Positions 17,508-25,751 of a stretch of DNA of 64,000 nt are shown here, piece after piece. The DNA is from Candidatus Borrarchaeum weybense. GTDB lineage: Archaea; Asgardarchaeota; Sifarchaeia; Borrarchaeales; Borrarchaeaceae. Under the pieces are notes generated by a model. The model did not search any database and was not told the origin of the DNA. It saw only the letters and a list, made by a program, of their open reading frames with translations. The translations under genes and the position numbers were made by a program. The DNA is taken from positions 827,038 through 891,037 of the forward strand of contig JAHQJS010000006.1 in the NCBI GenBank assembly GCA_019057385.1, read 5' to 3'. Positions within the stretch are counted from its first letter, which is position 1. Every line of letters starts with the position of its first letter.

Positions 17508-18084
17508 TTCCTACCTCCATATCTCTTGATTTCTTTGCTTTAAGATTCGAAATCCAGATGTTATTAATATGTGTATACATGGCTTTTACAAGATCTATAA
17601 TGAATTCAGAAAATTGTGGATATATTTGTTCGGTTACAATAACCAGAATGAATATACCGATAACTCCAAGAACTAGACTTAAAGGATAATGTGTAAGCGC
17701 GTAAGAAAGAAGACCGCTTTCGATTAGCCATATTTCAAATGCAATTCTAAAAACATTCGAAGCATAAACAAAACCTATTATAAGCGCCAGGGATAGGTTT
17801 TTTTTCTTCCAAGGTCCTCTAGGAACAAATAAGACAAGGCCCACAAACACAACGATTGCTTGGATACCTGTACACTCTCTAATGATCTCAAAGTCGTTAA
17901 TAAAGACTTTATTCCCGACAACTTGAGAATGATTAGGTATTAAAAACAAATGTTCCAGGAGTAAAGAGGAATGAAATGCGGTTAGAACTTTTAGGTAGAA
18001 ATAATCGGAAATATAATAAAACACAAGAATGAATAAGGATACAAAGACAAGATAAAGGACATATGTCCTGTTTTGTGTGAACAT
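17500..18084 (-). CDS. Archaeosortase/exosortase-family membrane peptidase
   Basis: 194-residue membrane protein with about five to six hydrophobic helices. The family catalytic triad is visible in order: Cys71 in ECTGIQ, Arg113 in NVFRIA and His132 in THYPL. Archaeosortases cut and re-attach surface proteins at C-terminal sorting tails. The protein is short, a core-only form. The start is ATG 18084, after GAGG. It overlaps the downstream cyclase gene and is divergent from a small membrane protein gene. A protein with a plausible sorting tail is encoded at 16201. Confidence 0.85.
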   Translation of the reverse strand: MFTQNRTYVLYLVFVSLFILVFYYISDYFYLKVLTAFHSSLLLEHLFLIPNHSQVVGNKVFINDFEIIRECTGIQAIVVFVGLVLFVPRGPWKKKNLSLALIIGFVYASNVFRIAFEIWLIESGLLSYALTHYPLSLVLGVIGIFILVIVTEQIYPQFSEFIIDLVKAMYTHINNIWISNLKAKKSRDMEVGND

Positions 18085-18111
18085 GCCTGCAAACCTCTAG
18101 GGGTCTCTACT

Positions 18112-18288
18112 GTGAGATTTATTTTAGTGGTTTTAGCTATATTTGTACTTTTTCTTGGAATGCTAACATATTATTTTGGAATCCGATTGATAGGCGAAAT
18201 CATTGTACTTATTGGAACATCTCTTTTCATTATTGGGATTATTGTTGCAAAAAATTTTCAGTTACCTTTAGAGGATAATAACCAATGA
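18112..18288 (+). CDS. Small two-helix membrane protein
   Basis: 58 residues beginning VRFILVVLAIFVLFLGMLTY, with two hydrophobic helices and a short polar tail. The frame is open from 18073, but GTG 18112 is 8 nt after AGGGG and removes an unlikely MCEHACKPLG start that would overlap the divergent archaeosortase gene. No family recognised. It could accompany the archaeosortase or lead into the oxidoreductase gamma gene 69 bp downstream. Confidence 0.55.
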   Translation: MRFILVVLAIFVLFLGMLTYYFGIRLIGEIIVLIGTSLFIIGIIVAKNFQLPLEDNNQ

Positions 18289-18356
18289 TATTATATCAAA
18301 GGTAGAAGTTTAAATTAAAGAGGTAGTCGCATATATTTCTTGTAGGGGGATTATGA

Positions 18357-18920
18357 TTGGGCAAACTTATTGAGATTCGCTGGCATGGACGTGGAGGACA
18401 AGGTGCAGTCACAGCAGCACAAATTTTGGCTGAAGCTGCTTATTTAGAGGGGTATAAAGGAGTTCAGGCATTTCCTTATTTCGGTGCAGAAAGAAGAGGG
18501 GCTCCAATCATGGCATTCACAAGAATGTCTGATGAAGAAATTCGTATTAGGTCACAAATCTATAATCCAGACTTCGTTGTGGTCTTAGATTCTACATTAC
18601 TTGGTTTGATAAGACCTGATGAAGGGCTTAAGGATGGAGGAACTATAATTATCAATTCCTCTAAAGAACCTTATGAACTAAACCTTAAAGGAAATTTTCA
18701 AATATGTACAACTGATGTAACAACTGTAGCACAAGACTTAGGTTTGATAGTAGCTGGAATTCCTGTTCTTAACACACCTATACTTGGGGCATTTTCTAAA
18801 ATTACTGCTTTAGTCTCCCTCGACACTCTTACGAAAGTAATTGGGAAAAAGTGGCATGGAGAGATAGGTAAAAGAAATGCAGAAGCAGCAAGACTTACAT
18901 TCCAACAAACTACCTGCTGA
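18357..18920 (+). CDS. porC: 2-oxoacid:ferredoxin oxidoreductase, gamma subunit
   Basis: 187-residue gamma subunit of a four-subunit pyruvate (or related 2-oxoacid):ferredoxin oxidoreductase. Motifs are EIRWHGRGGQGAVTAAQILA at the N-terminus, FPYFGAERRGAPI and LDSTLL. TTG 18357 is the start, 6 nt after GGGGGA; the ATG four bases earlier is out of frame. The delta, alpha and beta genes lie 2.9 kb downstream (21785-24176), separated by an RHH gene on the other strand, amt and the PII gene. With them it completes a POR enzyme that exchanges acetyl-CoA and pyruvate. Confidence 0.9.
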   Translation: MGKLIEIRWHGRGGQGAVTAAQILAEAAYLEGYKGVQAFPYFGAERRGAPIMAFTRMSDEEIRIRSQIYNPDFVVVLDSTLLGLIRPDEGLKDGGTIIINSSKEPYELNLKGNFQICTTDVTTVAQDLGLIVAGIPVLNTPILGAFSKITALVSLDTLTKVIGKKWHGEIGKRNAEAARLTFQQTTC

Positions 18921-18935
18921 GTCGCTTATTATACT

Positions 18936-19490
18936 TTAAGGTTTTGTGAGTGACAATCTAAGTTTAGCAAAATCTTCCTTAATCTCGATTTTATAACCCA
19001 AACCTTCTAAAACCTCTTCCAATAGTATTTTTAAAAACTTTTGAGGGATTTCAGAACCTAGCAATAGGGTAAATCTGTTAATAGAGTCTTTTTTTACTTT
19101 GAAAAAATTGCAGGCTGCAAACCGTTCTAGAACTTCTTCCACTGTATTCATTTTTTGTGAAAGTTGTTCTGAATGTGCTCTAGCGATTTTCCGGTGTGTA
19201 TCCCAGAACATGTCTTGATCTGAGGATTTTTCAATAAACTTCAAGCATGAAAGCCAATGATCTACATCAAGAATGACGTGTTCGCCTGTTGGCAACATAT
19301 CAAGGTAAATGTCAGTTTTTGTATTCGAAACAGACTCAAGGATATTCTTATAATCGAAATAGAATCGTATTGCTTTTCGTATTAATTCTGATTGTGATAT
19401 TTTCAATTCTATTTTCATCTTGTCAAATAAAGACGCCATATCTTTATCTAGTGCGATAGTTATTCTTACAGGATCTTTCATTGCTTTCAC
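18936..19490 (-). CDS. Ribbon-helix-helix transcriptional regulator with C-terminal sensor-like domain
   Basis: 184 residues. The N-terminal 50 residues fit a CopG/Arc ribbon-helix-helix fold: beta strand VRITIALDKDM, then two helices including ISQSELIRKAIRFYFDY. The remaining 130 residues have no recognised domain; they contain a helical linker and a C-terminal alpha/beta stretch (FTLLLGSEIPQKFLKILLEE), which may sense a ligand. Start M1 or M4 (MKDPVRI). It is divergent from amt across 394 bp, so it may control amt and the PII gene; that is inferred from position. Confidence 0.68.
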   Translation of the reverse strand: MKAMKDPVRITIALDKDMASLFDKMKIELKISQSELIRKAIRFYFDYKNILESVSNTKTDIYLDMLPTGEHVILDVDHWLSCLKFIEKSSDQDMFWDTHRKIARAHSEQLSQKMNTVEEVLERFAACNFFKVKKDSINRFTLLLGSEIPQKFLKILLEEVLEGLGYKIEIKEDFAKLRLSLTKP

Positions 19491-19884
19491 ATTTTTAGCT
19501 GAATTGTCTTTTTAAACTGTTCAGTATATTTTGATTAAATTCGTCAAATTAACAAATTTTTATGTTTCTAGTAATATAAACATCACTTTTTTTGATTTTA
19601 ATAATTAATCTGTTCACCAACAAATGCATTGCTTATAAAGTTTTTGACAAGCAAATAAAAGAGCATTAACTACGATTCTATGTTCTGTTAAAATGAGAGG
19701 CTATGTTTCAGCACATTCTAATTTGTTTAATGCGAATTGGTAATTCCTAAATTTTCTTAAAATTTCTTAAGTTTTCATAATAATTGATATTTTATACTGA
19801 AATATGCAGAAACATTCTCAAATATATTTTTAATATACAATCTACTCGTGCATCAAAAATCAGAAAGCAAAATGAGGTGAAACT
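19491..19884. promoter_or_regulatory. Divergent regulatory region between RHH gene and amt, 394 bp
   Basis: Very AT-rich. Near 19747-19780 there is a run of CTTAAAATTT/CTTAAG half-sites, and ATATTTTTAATATAC (about 19824) is a TATA-like element some 50 nt before amt. No gene is seen. Confidence 0.4.
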
Positions 19885-21090
19885 ATGTCAAGCGCAGATC
19901 TAGCGTTCATATTTGTCTGTACGGGTCTAGTATTTATAATGACTCCTGGCTTAGCGTTGTTCTATGGAGGTCTATTACGTAAGAAAAATATGCTTTCAAT
20001 GATGGGAATGTGCTGGATTTCTATTGTAGTTGTGAGTATATTATGGTTTATAGCAGCATACAGTTTAGCATTTGCACCAGATGCAGGCGCAGGCTTTGTT
20101 GGTGGCTTAGATTTCATTGGTTTAAATAAAGTTAGCATTGAACCCTATGATGTATACACTTCAGGCATACCGCACTTATTGTTTATGGCATTTCAACTAA
20201 TGTTTGCTATTATAACAGTGGCAATTGTTGCAAGTCCTTTTGCTGATAGAGTTAAATTCCGTTCTTTCGTAATTTTTATAGCTATTTGGCTATTTGCCGT
20301 TTATGCCCCCATATCTCATTGGGTATGGGGCGATGGTGGTTTCTTAGGTGCAATTGGAGCTTTAGATTTTGCAGGTGGTACTGTTGTTCACATTAATGCT
20401 GGATTCACAGCATTAGCAGTAGCATTAGTAATTGGACCTAGAAAAGGTTACCAGGATGAAGCATTTGAACCTTCTAACATCCCATTCGTACTACTCGGGA
20501 CAGGTCTACTCTGGTTAGGATGGTTTGGCTTCAATGGTGGTAGTGCGTTAGCAGCAAATGGGATAGCAGTCTTAGCAATGTTCAATACACACCTTGCAGC
20601 AAGTGCAGCAGCATTAGTTTGGTTAACTATTGACTGGTTCCGAACTGGTAAAGCGGGTACTCTCGGTATAGTAACTGGTGGATTAGCTGGTTTAGTGGCC
20701 GTAACTCCGGCTGCAGGCTTTATCACTCCTTCAGCAGCTCTAGTGATAGGTATAGTCGTAGCAATTGTTTGTTACATTGCATTTGACTTACGTAATAAAT
20801 CAAGTATAGATGAATCCTTAGACGCTTGGGCTGTTCACGGAATTGGTGGAATCTGGGGTGCCTTAGCAACTGGGATCTTTGCTTCAGTTGGAGCTACAGG
20901 GTTAATTCTAGGCAATGCTGGGCAACTTTGGATACAATTAATTGGAGTTGTTGTGACAATTGTCTACGCTTTTGGAGTCAGTTTAGCAATTGCATTGGCA
21001 ATTAAGTACACCATTGGACTGAAAGTCAGTGAAGAAGAAGAATATGTAGGCTTGGATATTTCCCAGCACGGTGAAAAGGCATTTACTTAA
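19885..21090 (+). CDS. amt: Ammonium transporter Amt
   Basis: 401-residue ammonium channel with 11 membrane segments. Signature regions are FIMTPGLALFYGGLLRKKN, GGTVVHINAGFTAL (first pore histidine), GWFGFNGGSALAANG, and DAWAVHGIGGIWGALATG (second pore histidine). It conducts ammonium into the cell and is gated by PII proteins. ATG 19885 follows GAGGTGA. The PII gene begins 24 bp after its stop, giving the conserved amt-glnK operon. Confidence 0.95.
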   Translation: MSSADLAFIFVCTGLVFIMTPGLALFYGGLLRKKNMLSMMGMCWISIVVVSILWFIAAYSLAFAPDAGAGFVGGLDFIGLNKVSIEPYDVYTSGIPHLLFMAFQLMFAIITVAIVASPFADRVKFRSFVIFIAIWLFAVYAPISHWVWGDGGFLGAIGALDFAGGTVVHINAGFTALAVALVIGPRKGYQDEAFEPSNIPFVLLGTGLLWLGWFGFNGGSALAANGIAVLAMFNTHLAASAAALVWLTIDWFRTGKAGTLGIVTGGLAGLVAVTPAAGFITPSAALVIGIVVAIVCYIAFDLRNKSSIDESLDAWAVHGIGGIWGALATGIFASVGATGLILGNAGQLWIQLIGVVVTIVYAFGVSLAIALAIKYTIGLKVSEEEEYVGLDISQHGEKAFT

Positions 21091-21114
21091 GATATATGCA
21101 TAGAGGTGAGTAAT

Positions 21115-21456
21115 TTGAAAAAAATCGAATGTTATATTAGACCAGAAAGACTCGAAAAAGTGAAAAAAGCACTTTTTGCTTTAGGAGTTAAAGGCATGAG
21201 TATTACTGACGCAAAAGGCCACGGACATCAGGGCGGAATAAAGCTAACGGGAAGAGCTGGAGATTATGTTGTTGAATGGATCGATAAACTTAAACTAGAG
21301 CTTGTTGTGAGCGAAACAATGCCACTTGAAAAAATAATGGATATCATTGTAGAAAATGCGGCAACAGGAAAACCAGGCGATGGTAAAATCTTCGTTCTTC
21401 CTGTTGAAGAAGCGATCAGGATACGGACACGTGAGACAGGAGAAGGAATCTTATAA
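21115..21456 (+). CDS. glnK: PII nitrogen-regulatory protein (GlnK type)
   Basis: 113 residues if TTG 21115 is used (MKKIECYIRPERLEKVKKAL, the canonical N-terminus), directly after GAGGTGA; GTG 21106 lies inside that ribosome binding site. The PII fold is clear: ITDAKGHGHQGG, the T-loop segment GIKLTGRAGDYVVEWIDKLK and B-loop GKPGDGKIFVLPVEEAIRIR. The T-loop has no tyrosine equivalent to the uridylylated Tyr51, so control is by ATP/ADP/2-oxoglutarate only. Its partner is Amt, encoded just upstream. Confidence 0.92.
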   Translation: MKKIECYIRPERLEKVKKALFALGVKGMSITDAKGHGHQGGIKLTGRAGDYVVEWIDKLKLELVVSETMPLEKIMDIIVENAATGKPGDGKIFVLPVEEAIRIRTRETGEGIL

Positions 21457-21784
21457 GCATTATCACTTTTTTAAGTGAAATCAGAAAGGGTTGTGATGAT
21501 AGGAAAACGTAGGGATCCAACAGCTCCTTTTTTCCTTATCTTCTCCACCTATTTTTTTAATTTTTTTTCTATTGTTTTGAGTCATCTTGAGTTTTTAGAA
21601 ACGAAATGAGAATTCATTCCAATATTCTCATCTGTTAATAACAGAATCCAATAATAACGATTCTTTTTTTAATAGGTTAGCACTAAGCCTAATTGATGTG
21701 TCAAAATCGAAAGGGGATTAAGTCTATAATCCTATATTATATGACGAGTTTTGTGATTTCTTTCAACGAGGGGTGAAAAGCCTT
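21457..21784. other. Intergenic region, 328 bp
   Basis: AT-rich gap between glnK and the oxidoreductase delta gene. CCTATATTATATGACG near 21730-21745 may hold a TATA element. No gene or strong structure was seen. Confidence 0.4.
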
Positions 21785-22078
21785 ATGGCAACATCAAATG
21801 TTTCTTCAAAAAAGAAGAAAAGTGCTAAGTTCATAATACCAATAAATGTGCCTGAAGAAGGTGAAGCAGGCGAAACTGGGACTTGGAGGTCACAAAGACC
21901 AGTTCTTATTCCTGAAAAATGTATAGGCTGTTTTAGTTGTTGGTTATTCTGTCCTGAGGTAGCAATTAAGAAGACTAACCCCATTGAAATCGACTTGCGA
22001 TTTTGCAAGGGATGCGGCATCTGCGCACAGGAATGTCCCGTTAAAGCCATTATAATGGTGAAAGAGGAGGAGGAGTGA
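21785..22078 (+). CDS. porD: 2-oxoacid:ferredoxin oxidoreductase, delta (2x[4Fe-4S]) subunit
   Basis: About 97 residues. Two complete [4Fe-4S] motifs, CIGCFSCWLFCP and CKGCGICAQECP, carry electrons to external ferredoxin. The N-terminal extension is lysine-rich (SSKKKKSAKFIIP). ATG 21785 is preferred over GTG 21773, which overlaps the GAGGGGTG ribosome binding site. The alpha gene starts 3 bp after its stop, so delta, alpha and beta form a tight operon. Confidence 0.92.
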   Translation: MATSNVSSKKKKSAKFIIPINVPEEGEAGETGTWRSQRPVLIPEKCIGCFSCWLFCPEVAIKKTNPIEIDLRFCKGCGICAQECPVKAIIMVKEEEE

Positions 22079-22081
22079 GCA

Positions 22082-23281
22082 ATGAGTCAGGAGATAATTG
22101 CTACTGGAAATTCTGCAGCAGCCTTAGCAGCTAAAATGGCTAAAGTTCAAGTAATTTCTGCCTATCCAATTACACCTCAAACCTCGATCGTTGAAACTCT
22201 CTCAGAGTGGATTGAACGCGATGCATATCCCATAAAAGCCAAATATGTGCGAGTCGAATCTGAACACAGTGCACTAGCAGTAGTTACAGCAGCGAGTGCT
22301 ACAGGTGCAAGGACATTTACTGCGACAAGTAGTCATGGCTTAGCTCTCATGCATGAAGTCCTACACTGGGTAGGAGGCGGAAGACTTCCTATTGTGATGG
22401 CAGTTGTCAATCGGGCCCTTGGACCTCCTTGGAGTGTCTGGGCTGATCATACTGATTCACTATCTCAAAGGAACACCGGTTGGATTCAATTTTATGCAGA
22501 CAATAATCAAGAAGTTTTTGACACAATCATTCAATCTTATCGCATTTGTGAGGATTCAGATGTTCTCTTACCAGCTATGGTTTGCCTAGACGCGTTTATT
22601 TTATCCCATACAGTAATGCCCTTTAGTATCCCCAGTCAAGAAGCTATAGATTCGTTTTTACCTTCATATAATCCCGAACACGTCTACTTAGATCCTAATC
22701 GACCTGCTGTGCTATACCCGATGGTTTTTCCAGAGAGTGATCCAGGATACCCTGGATTTATGGACTTCCAATACTTGAGGCATAGAGCAATGGAGAATGC
22801 AAGAATAAAGATTAATGAGGTGGACAAAGAATTCGAAAAACTCTTTGGAAGATCGCATGGAGGCATGATAGAGCGCTATAGATGTGATGATGCAAAGTTC
22901 CTGATTTTAAGTATGGGAACATTGTCTTCAGAATCTAAAATGGCAGTAGATAGACTGAGAGAGCAGGGCTACAAAGTCGGAAGTGTTAAAATTCGTGTAT
23001 TTCGACCATTTCCAAACGAAGAATTACGAGATGTTGCAAATGGCAAAACACTTGTAGTCATAGATAGGAACATTTCATTTGGAAATGAAGGCTGCCTGTT
23101 CACGGAGGTAAAAGGAGCATTATACAACCTTAAACAAAGACCAAATCTATTCGGCTTTGTAGCAGGACTGGGTGGAAGAGACGTAACACAAATGCACATA
23201 GAAAAATTTGTGAAAAGATCCATAACTGCAGCGGAAAAAGGCGAAGCTCAAGAAAAATTTGAGTTTATAGGATTGAGGTGA
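22082..23281 (+). CDS. porA: 2-oxoacid:ferredoxin oxidoreductase, alpha subunit (pyruvate synthase type)
   Basis: 399-residue alpha subunit. It starts with the pyrimidine-domain signature VISAYPITPQTSIVETLSEW, then VESEHSALAVVTAASATGAR and TATSSHGLALMHEVLHW, and ends with the transketolase-C-like part (FGNEGCLFTEVKGALYN). Together with the beta subunit it holds thiamine diphosphate and binds CoA. Pyruvate is the likeliest substrate from overall similarity to PorA; a 2-oxoisovalerate preference cannot be excluded. Confidence 0.92.
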   Translation: MSQEIIATGNSAAALAAKMAKVQVISAYPITPQTSIVETLSEWIERDAYPIKAKYVRVESEHSALAVVTAASATGARTFTATSSHGLALMHEVLHWVGGGRLPIVMAVVNRALGPPWSVWADHTDSLSQRNTGWIQFYADNNQEVFDTIIQSYRICEDSDVLLPAMVCLDAFILSHTVMPFSIPSQEAIDSFLPSYNPEHVYLDPNRPAVLYPMVFPESDPGYPGFMDFQYLRHRAMENARIKINEVDKEFEKLFGRSHGGMIERYRCDDAKFLILSMGTLSSESKMAVDRLREQGYKVGSVKIRVFRPFPNEELRDVANGKTLVVIDRNISFGNEGCLFTEVKGALYNLKQRPNLFGFVAGLGGRDVTQMHIEKFVKRSITAAEKGEAQEKFEFIGLR

Positions 23282-23285
23282 GAAG

Positions 23286-24176
23286 ATGGGTGTCAAGACA
23301 ATTATTCCAGAAGAAGAATTCATTTTAGGAGGGAATAGAGCGTGTCCTGGCTGTGGAGCTGTAGTTGCGCTTCGTACAGTAGCTAAAGCATTAGGTAAAG
23401 ATGTGATTCTAGTTATTCCAGCTTCATGTGCTACAATAATCTCTGGTAAATTTCCGGCTACCCCGTTCAAGTTCCCTGTTTTGAATATGCCATTTGAAAC
23501 TGCGGGAGCTGCAGCCTCAGGAGTTGTTGCAGCATTGGAAGTTATGGGAAAAGATGATATTACAGTAGTAAGTTGGGCAGGTGATGGCGGAACCGCTGAT
23601 ATAGGTCTGCAGGCTTTGTCAGGAGCTGCTGAAAGAGGTACAAATTTTATCTATATTTGCTACGACAATGAAGCATATATGAATACAGGAAATCAGAGAA
23701 GCGGTGCAACACCCTTCGGTGCATTAACTACAACAACTCCCACAGGTAAATTTGAATTAAAAAAGGATATGCCGAGGATTATGGCAGCACATGATATTCC
23801 CTATATAGCTACAGCTTGTAGTGCATTTCCTGAAGACTTATTTCAAAAGGTAAAGAAAGCTAAAACTTTTAAAGGACCACGGTACATCCATATCTTGTCG
23901 ATGTGCCCGACTGGTTGGAGAGTTGACTCAAGTCTTTCGATTGCTGTTGGAAGAAAAGCAGTTTCTACAGGTATGTGGATTCTTTACGAAATTGAAAACG
24001 GGCAACTTACACTAACTGGTAAGAGCAAGTATCTTGTTAACCCAGCAAAAAGAGAACCAATCGAGGAATATCTGAAGTTACAGGGCAGATTTGCACATAT
24101 TACTGATGAAGAAATTGAACAACTCAAGAAGATCAGAGAAGAAAAATGGTCTAAACTATTATCGTGTACAGAATAA
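23286..24176 (+). CDS. porB: 2-oxoacid:ferredoxin oxidoreductase, beta subunit
   Basis: 296-residue thiamine-diphosphate-binding beta subunit. Cysteines for the proximal cluster include CPGCG near residues 20-24 and Cys in SCATII. The TPP motif is WAGDGGTADIGLQALSGAAE followed by YDNEAYMNTGNQRSGATPFG. It ends the delta-alpha-beta operon, 4 bp after the alpha stop. Its gamma partner lies at 18357. Confidence 0.93.
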   Translation: MGVKTIIPEEEFILGGNRACPGCGAVVALRTVAKALGKDVILVIPASCATIISGKFPATPFKFPVLNMPFETAGAAASGVVAALEVMGKDDITVVSWAGDGGTADIGLQALSGAAERGTNFIYICYDNEAYMNTGNQRSGATPFGALTTTTPTGKFELKKDMPRIMAAHDIPYIATACSAFPEDLFQKVKKAKTFKGPRYIHILSMCPTGWRVDSSLSIAVGRKAVSTGMWILYEIENGQLTLTGKSKYLVNPAKREPIEEYLKLQGRFAHITDEEIEQLKKIREEKWSKLLSCTE

Positions 24177-24267
24177 GTCGGTTAATGCAAATAGTTCGAC
24201 CATAGGTCTTAATAACTATTTACAACTCTTTTATACTCTTAGATCTTTTCTTATTTGTGATAATAGC

Positions 24268-24518
24268 GTGAACTACCACCCTACAAGTAGGCTGGCTTCC
24301 TGAATCATCCATTCCCCAACGGGACATGTCAAACAGGCTCGACGGGCAGTTCCTGCCCTGAACTTGATGGTAATTTGAGAACTGGCGAGTGTGACCTCAA
24401 CTCAATTCTACCTACTATTAAGGTGCAAAGACCTATTTAAAGATTGGAGACCGTTGTGAAAGTGAAAACAAGCAATTCATCCCCCAAACTAGTTGGGTGG
24501 TCTTCTTGCGAAACATCT
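24268..24518 (-). mobile_element. Non-autonomous IS200/IS605-type element, diverged copy B, 251 bp
   Basis: On the minus strand the left part GCAAGAAGACCACCCAACTA followed by GTTTGGGGGATGAATTGC matches the left-end hairpin region of the TnpB element at 42079. The right end has AGCCTACTTGTAGGGTGGTAGTTCAC, the family right-end hairpin ending in TCAC. The flank on the left-end side reads TTAT rather than TTAC, so this copy is older or mutated. It is noncoding, with several hairpins inside. It lies between porB and the GTPase gene. Confidence 0.7.
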
Positions 24519-24545
24519 ATAAAATTAAGATAGCCGTTAATTCTA

Positions 24546-25127
24546 TCAGATCAGCGATTCCATGATTAGCGAAGATATACTTGAAAATACAGTTGCAATA
24601 TTTTCCCCTGTTTTTGAACTCGTTTTGAAAAAAAATGACTGATCAAGACCTATAGACAATAAAAACTGATTAATTAGATCATCTGGTATAATATTATCTC
24701 CATTCTCTTTTGCAAGATCACTTTTAGTTCCAATGAGCAAAATAACGGGGTTTTTAGTATGATCTTTAATCAATTTTATCCACTCATGTAAATTGAGTAG
24801 ACTTGAAATGCTTGTTAAATCGAAAGCTAGGATGACTCCATGAGCGCCATTGCAATAAGTGGGGAGGAGAAAGCGAAACCTTTTTTCCCCGCCGAAATCC
24901 CAGACCTGAAGCTTAATCGTTTCATCAAACGTGTGGTTTGCTTCACATATAAGAAAACCTACACCGATGGTCATCTTTGTGTCGACATTGAACTTTCCAG
25001 TGGCATGCCTGTTTATTAAAGTAGTCTTTCCTACACCGCCTTCGCCAGCTACAATTACCTTAAAAATATAAGTACGTTTCTTGTTAACTTTCACATTTGT
25101 TTGGTGGATTTCTTTTGCGCGCGCCAA
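24546..25127 (-). CDS. Ras/Rab-like small GTPase
   Basis: 193 residues with all Ras-superfamily G motifs: G1 GEGGVGKT (28-35), a threonine at position 53 in the switch I region, G3 WDFGGEKRF (76-84), G4 GTKSDL (133-138) and G5 SSKT near residue 170. Two departures stand out: Glu replaces the catalytic Gln of WDxxGQ, and TKSD stands in for NKxD. A 20-residue N-terminal extension precedes the G domain, and there is no C-terminal prenylation cysteine. Such GTPases are abundant in Asgard archaea and also occur in other archaea. It is monocistronic, with 37-bp direct repeats in its upstream region. Confidence 0.88.
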   Translation of the reverse strand: MARAKEIHQTNVKVNKKRTYIFKVIVAGEGGVGKTTLINRHATGKFNVDTKMTIGVGFLICEANHTFDETIKLQVWDFGGEKRFRFLLPTYCNGAHGVILAFDLTSISSLLNLHEWIKLIKDHTKNPVILLIGTKSDLAKENGDNIIPDDLINQFLLSIGLDQSFFFKTSSKTGENIATVFSSISSLIMESLI

Positions 25128-25169
25128 TCTGAATACCCTTTAAAAATTTATTCCTAATTCTTATTTGAA

Positions 25170-25248
25170 TTAAGAATAGATAAAAAGAATCTGGTAAAAC
25201 TCTCCGTTTAATTAAGAATAGATAAAAAGATTATAGTAAAACTCTCCG
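25170..25248. repeat. 37-bp direct repeat pair, 42-bp period
   Basis: Units 25170-25206 and 25212-25248 both start TTAAGAATAGATAAAAAGA and end GTAAAACTCTCCG, with four differences between them. They lie 40-120 bp upstream of the GTPase start on the minus strand. Each carries CTTTTTATCTATTCTT on that strand, which is TATA-like, so this could be a duplicated promoter. Confidence 0.8.
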
Positions 25249-25447
25249 CAACACAATCAGTTATTATGTCTCAATAGATTACTTTAAAAGCCTATTTTAA
25301 AAGCAAAGAATTGTCGGGCGCTCCATTAGGGATTATTATATACAAATGCAAGTGGCAGATCATGGGCAAAATAACTTAAGCATAACATTTATCATAGAAT
25401 TCGAAGATGTACAATAAAATTCTCTTTAGTAGCTAAGAGTGATTCCA

Positions 25448-25576
25448 ATGACAAAACGTGAAAAGCCACTTATAACAACAAATCAATTTGGAACTAGTTC
25501 TTTAATTTCTTATTTGTTTGATCAAGAAATGCTTAAAGAATCTGTTAATCTGCGGTATGTGAAAAATGAAGAATAA
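25448..25576 (+). CDS. Possible small protein of 42 residues
   Basis: Short ATG frame starting MTKREKPLITTNQFGTSSLI and ending YVKNEE. It is preceded by GAGTGATT about 5 nt upstream and has ordinary codon use for this region. No family is recognised, and chance cannot be excluded at this length. It stands alone between the GTPase promoter and the amidohydrolase. Confidence 0.3.
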   Translation: MTKREKPLITTNQFGTSSLISYLFDQEMLKESVNLRYVKNEE

Positions 25577-25751
25577 ATCGTTACTCACTATTTCTCACAT
25601 TTACAGTTCATCTATTTTCATCAAATATCGTTTTATTTTATATTAACAATTTTTTACGATATTTTGGGTTTGAAATTTGAAGTATTAATACAATATCTTT
25701 TTGTTTTCCCCTAAGAAAAAATTAAAATCTCCAAAGATTCTTTCGTAGACT

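Noticed and set aside
24546..25127. GTPase as proof of an Asgard genome
   Set aside because: Ras-like GTPases occur in several archaeal groups; without ribosomal genes or several eukaryotic signature proteins the assignment stays tentative.
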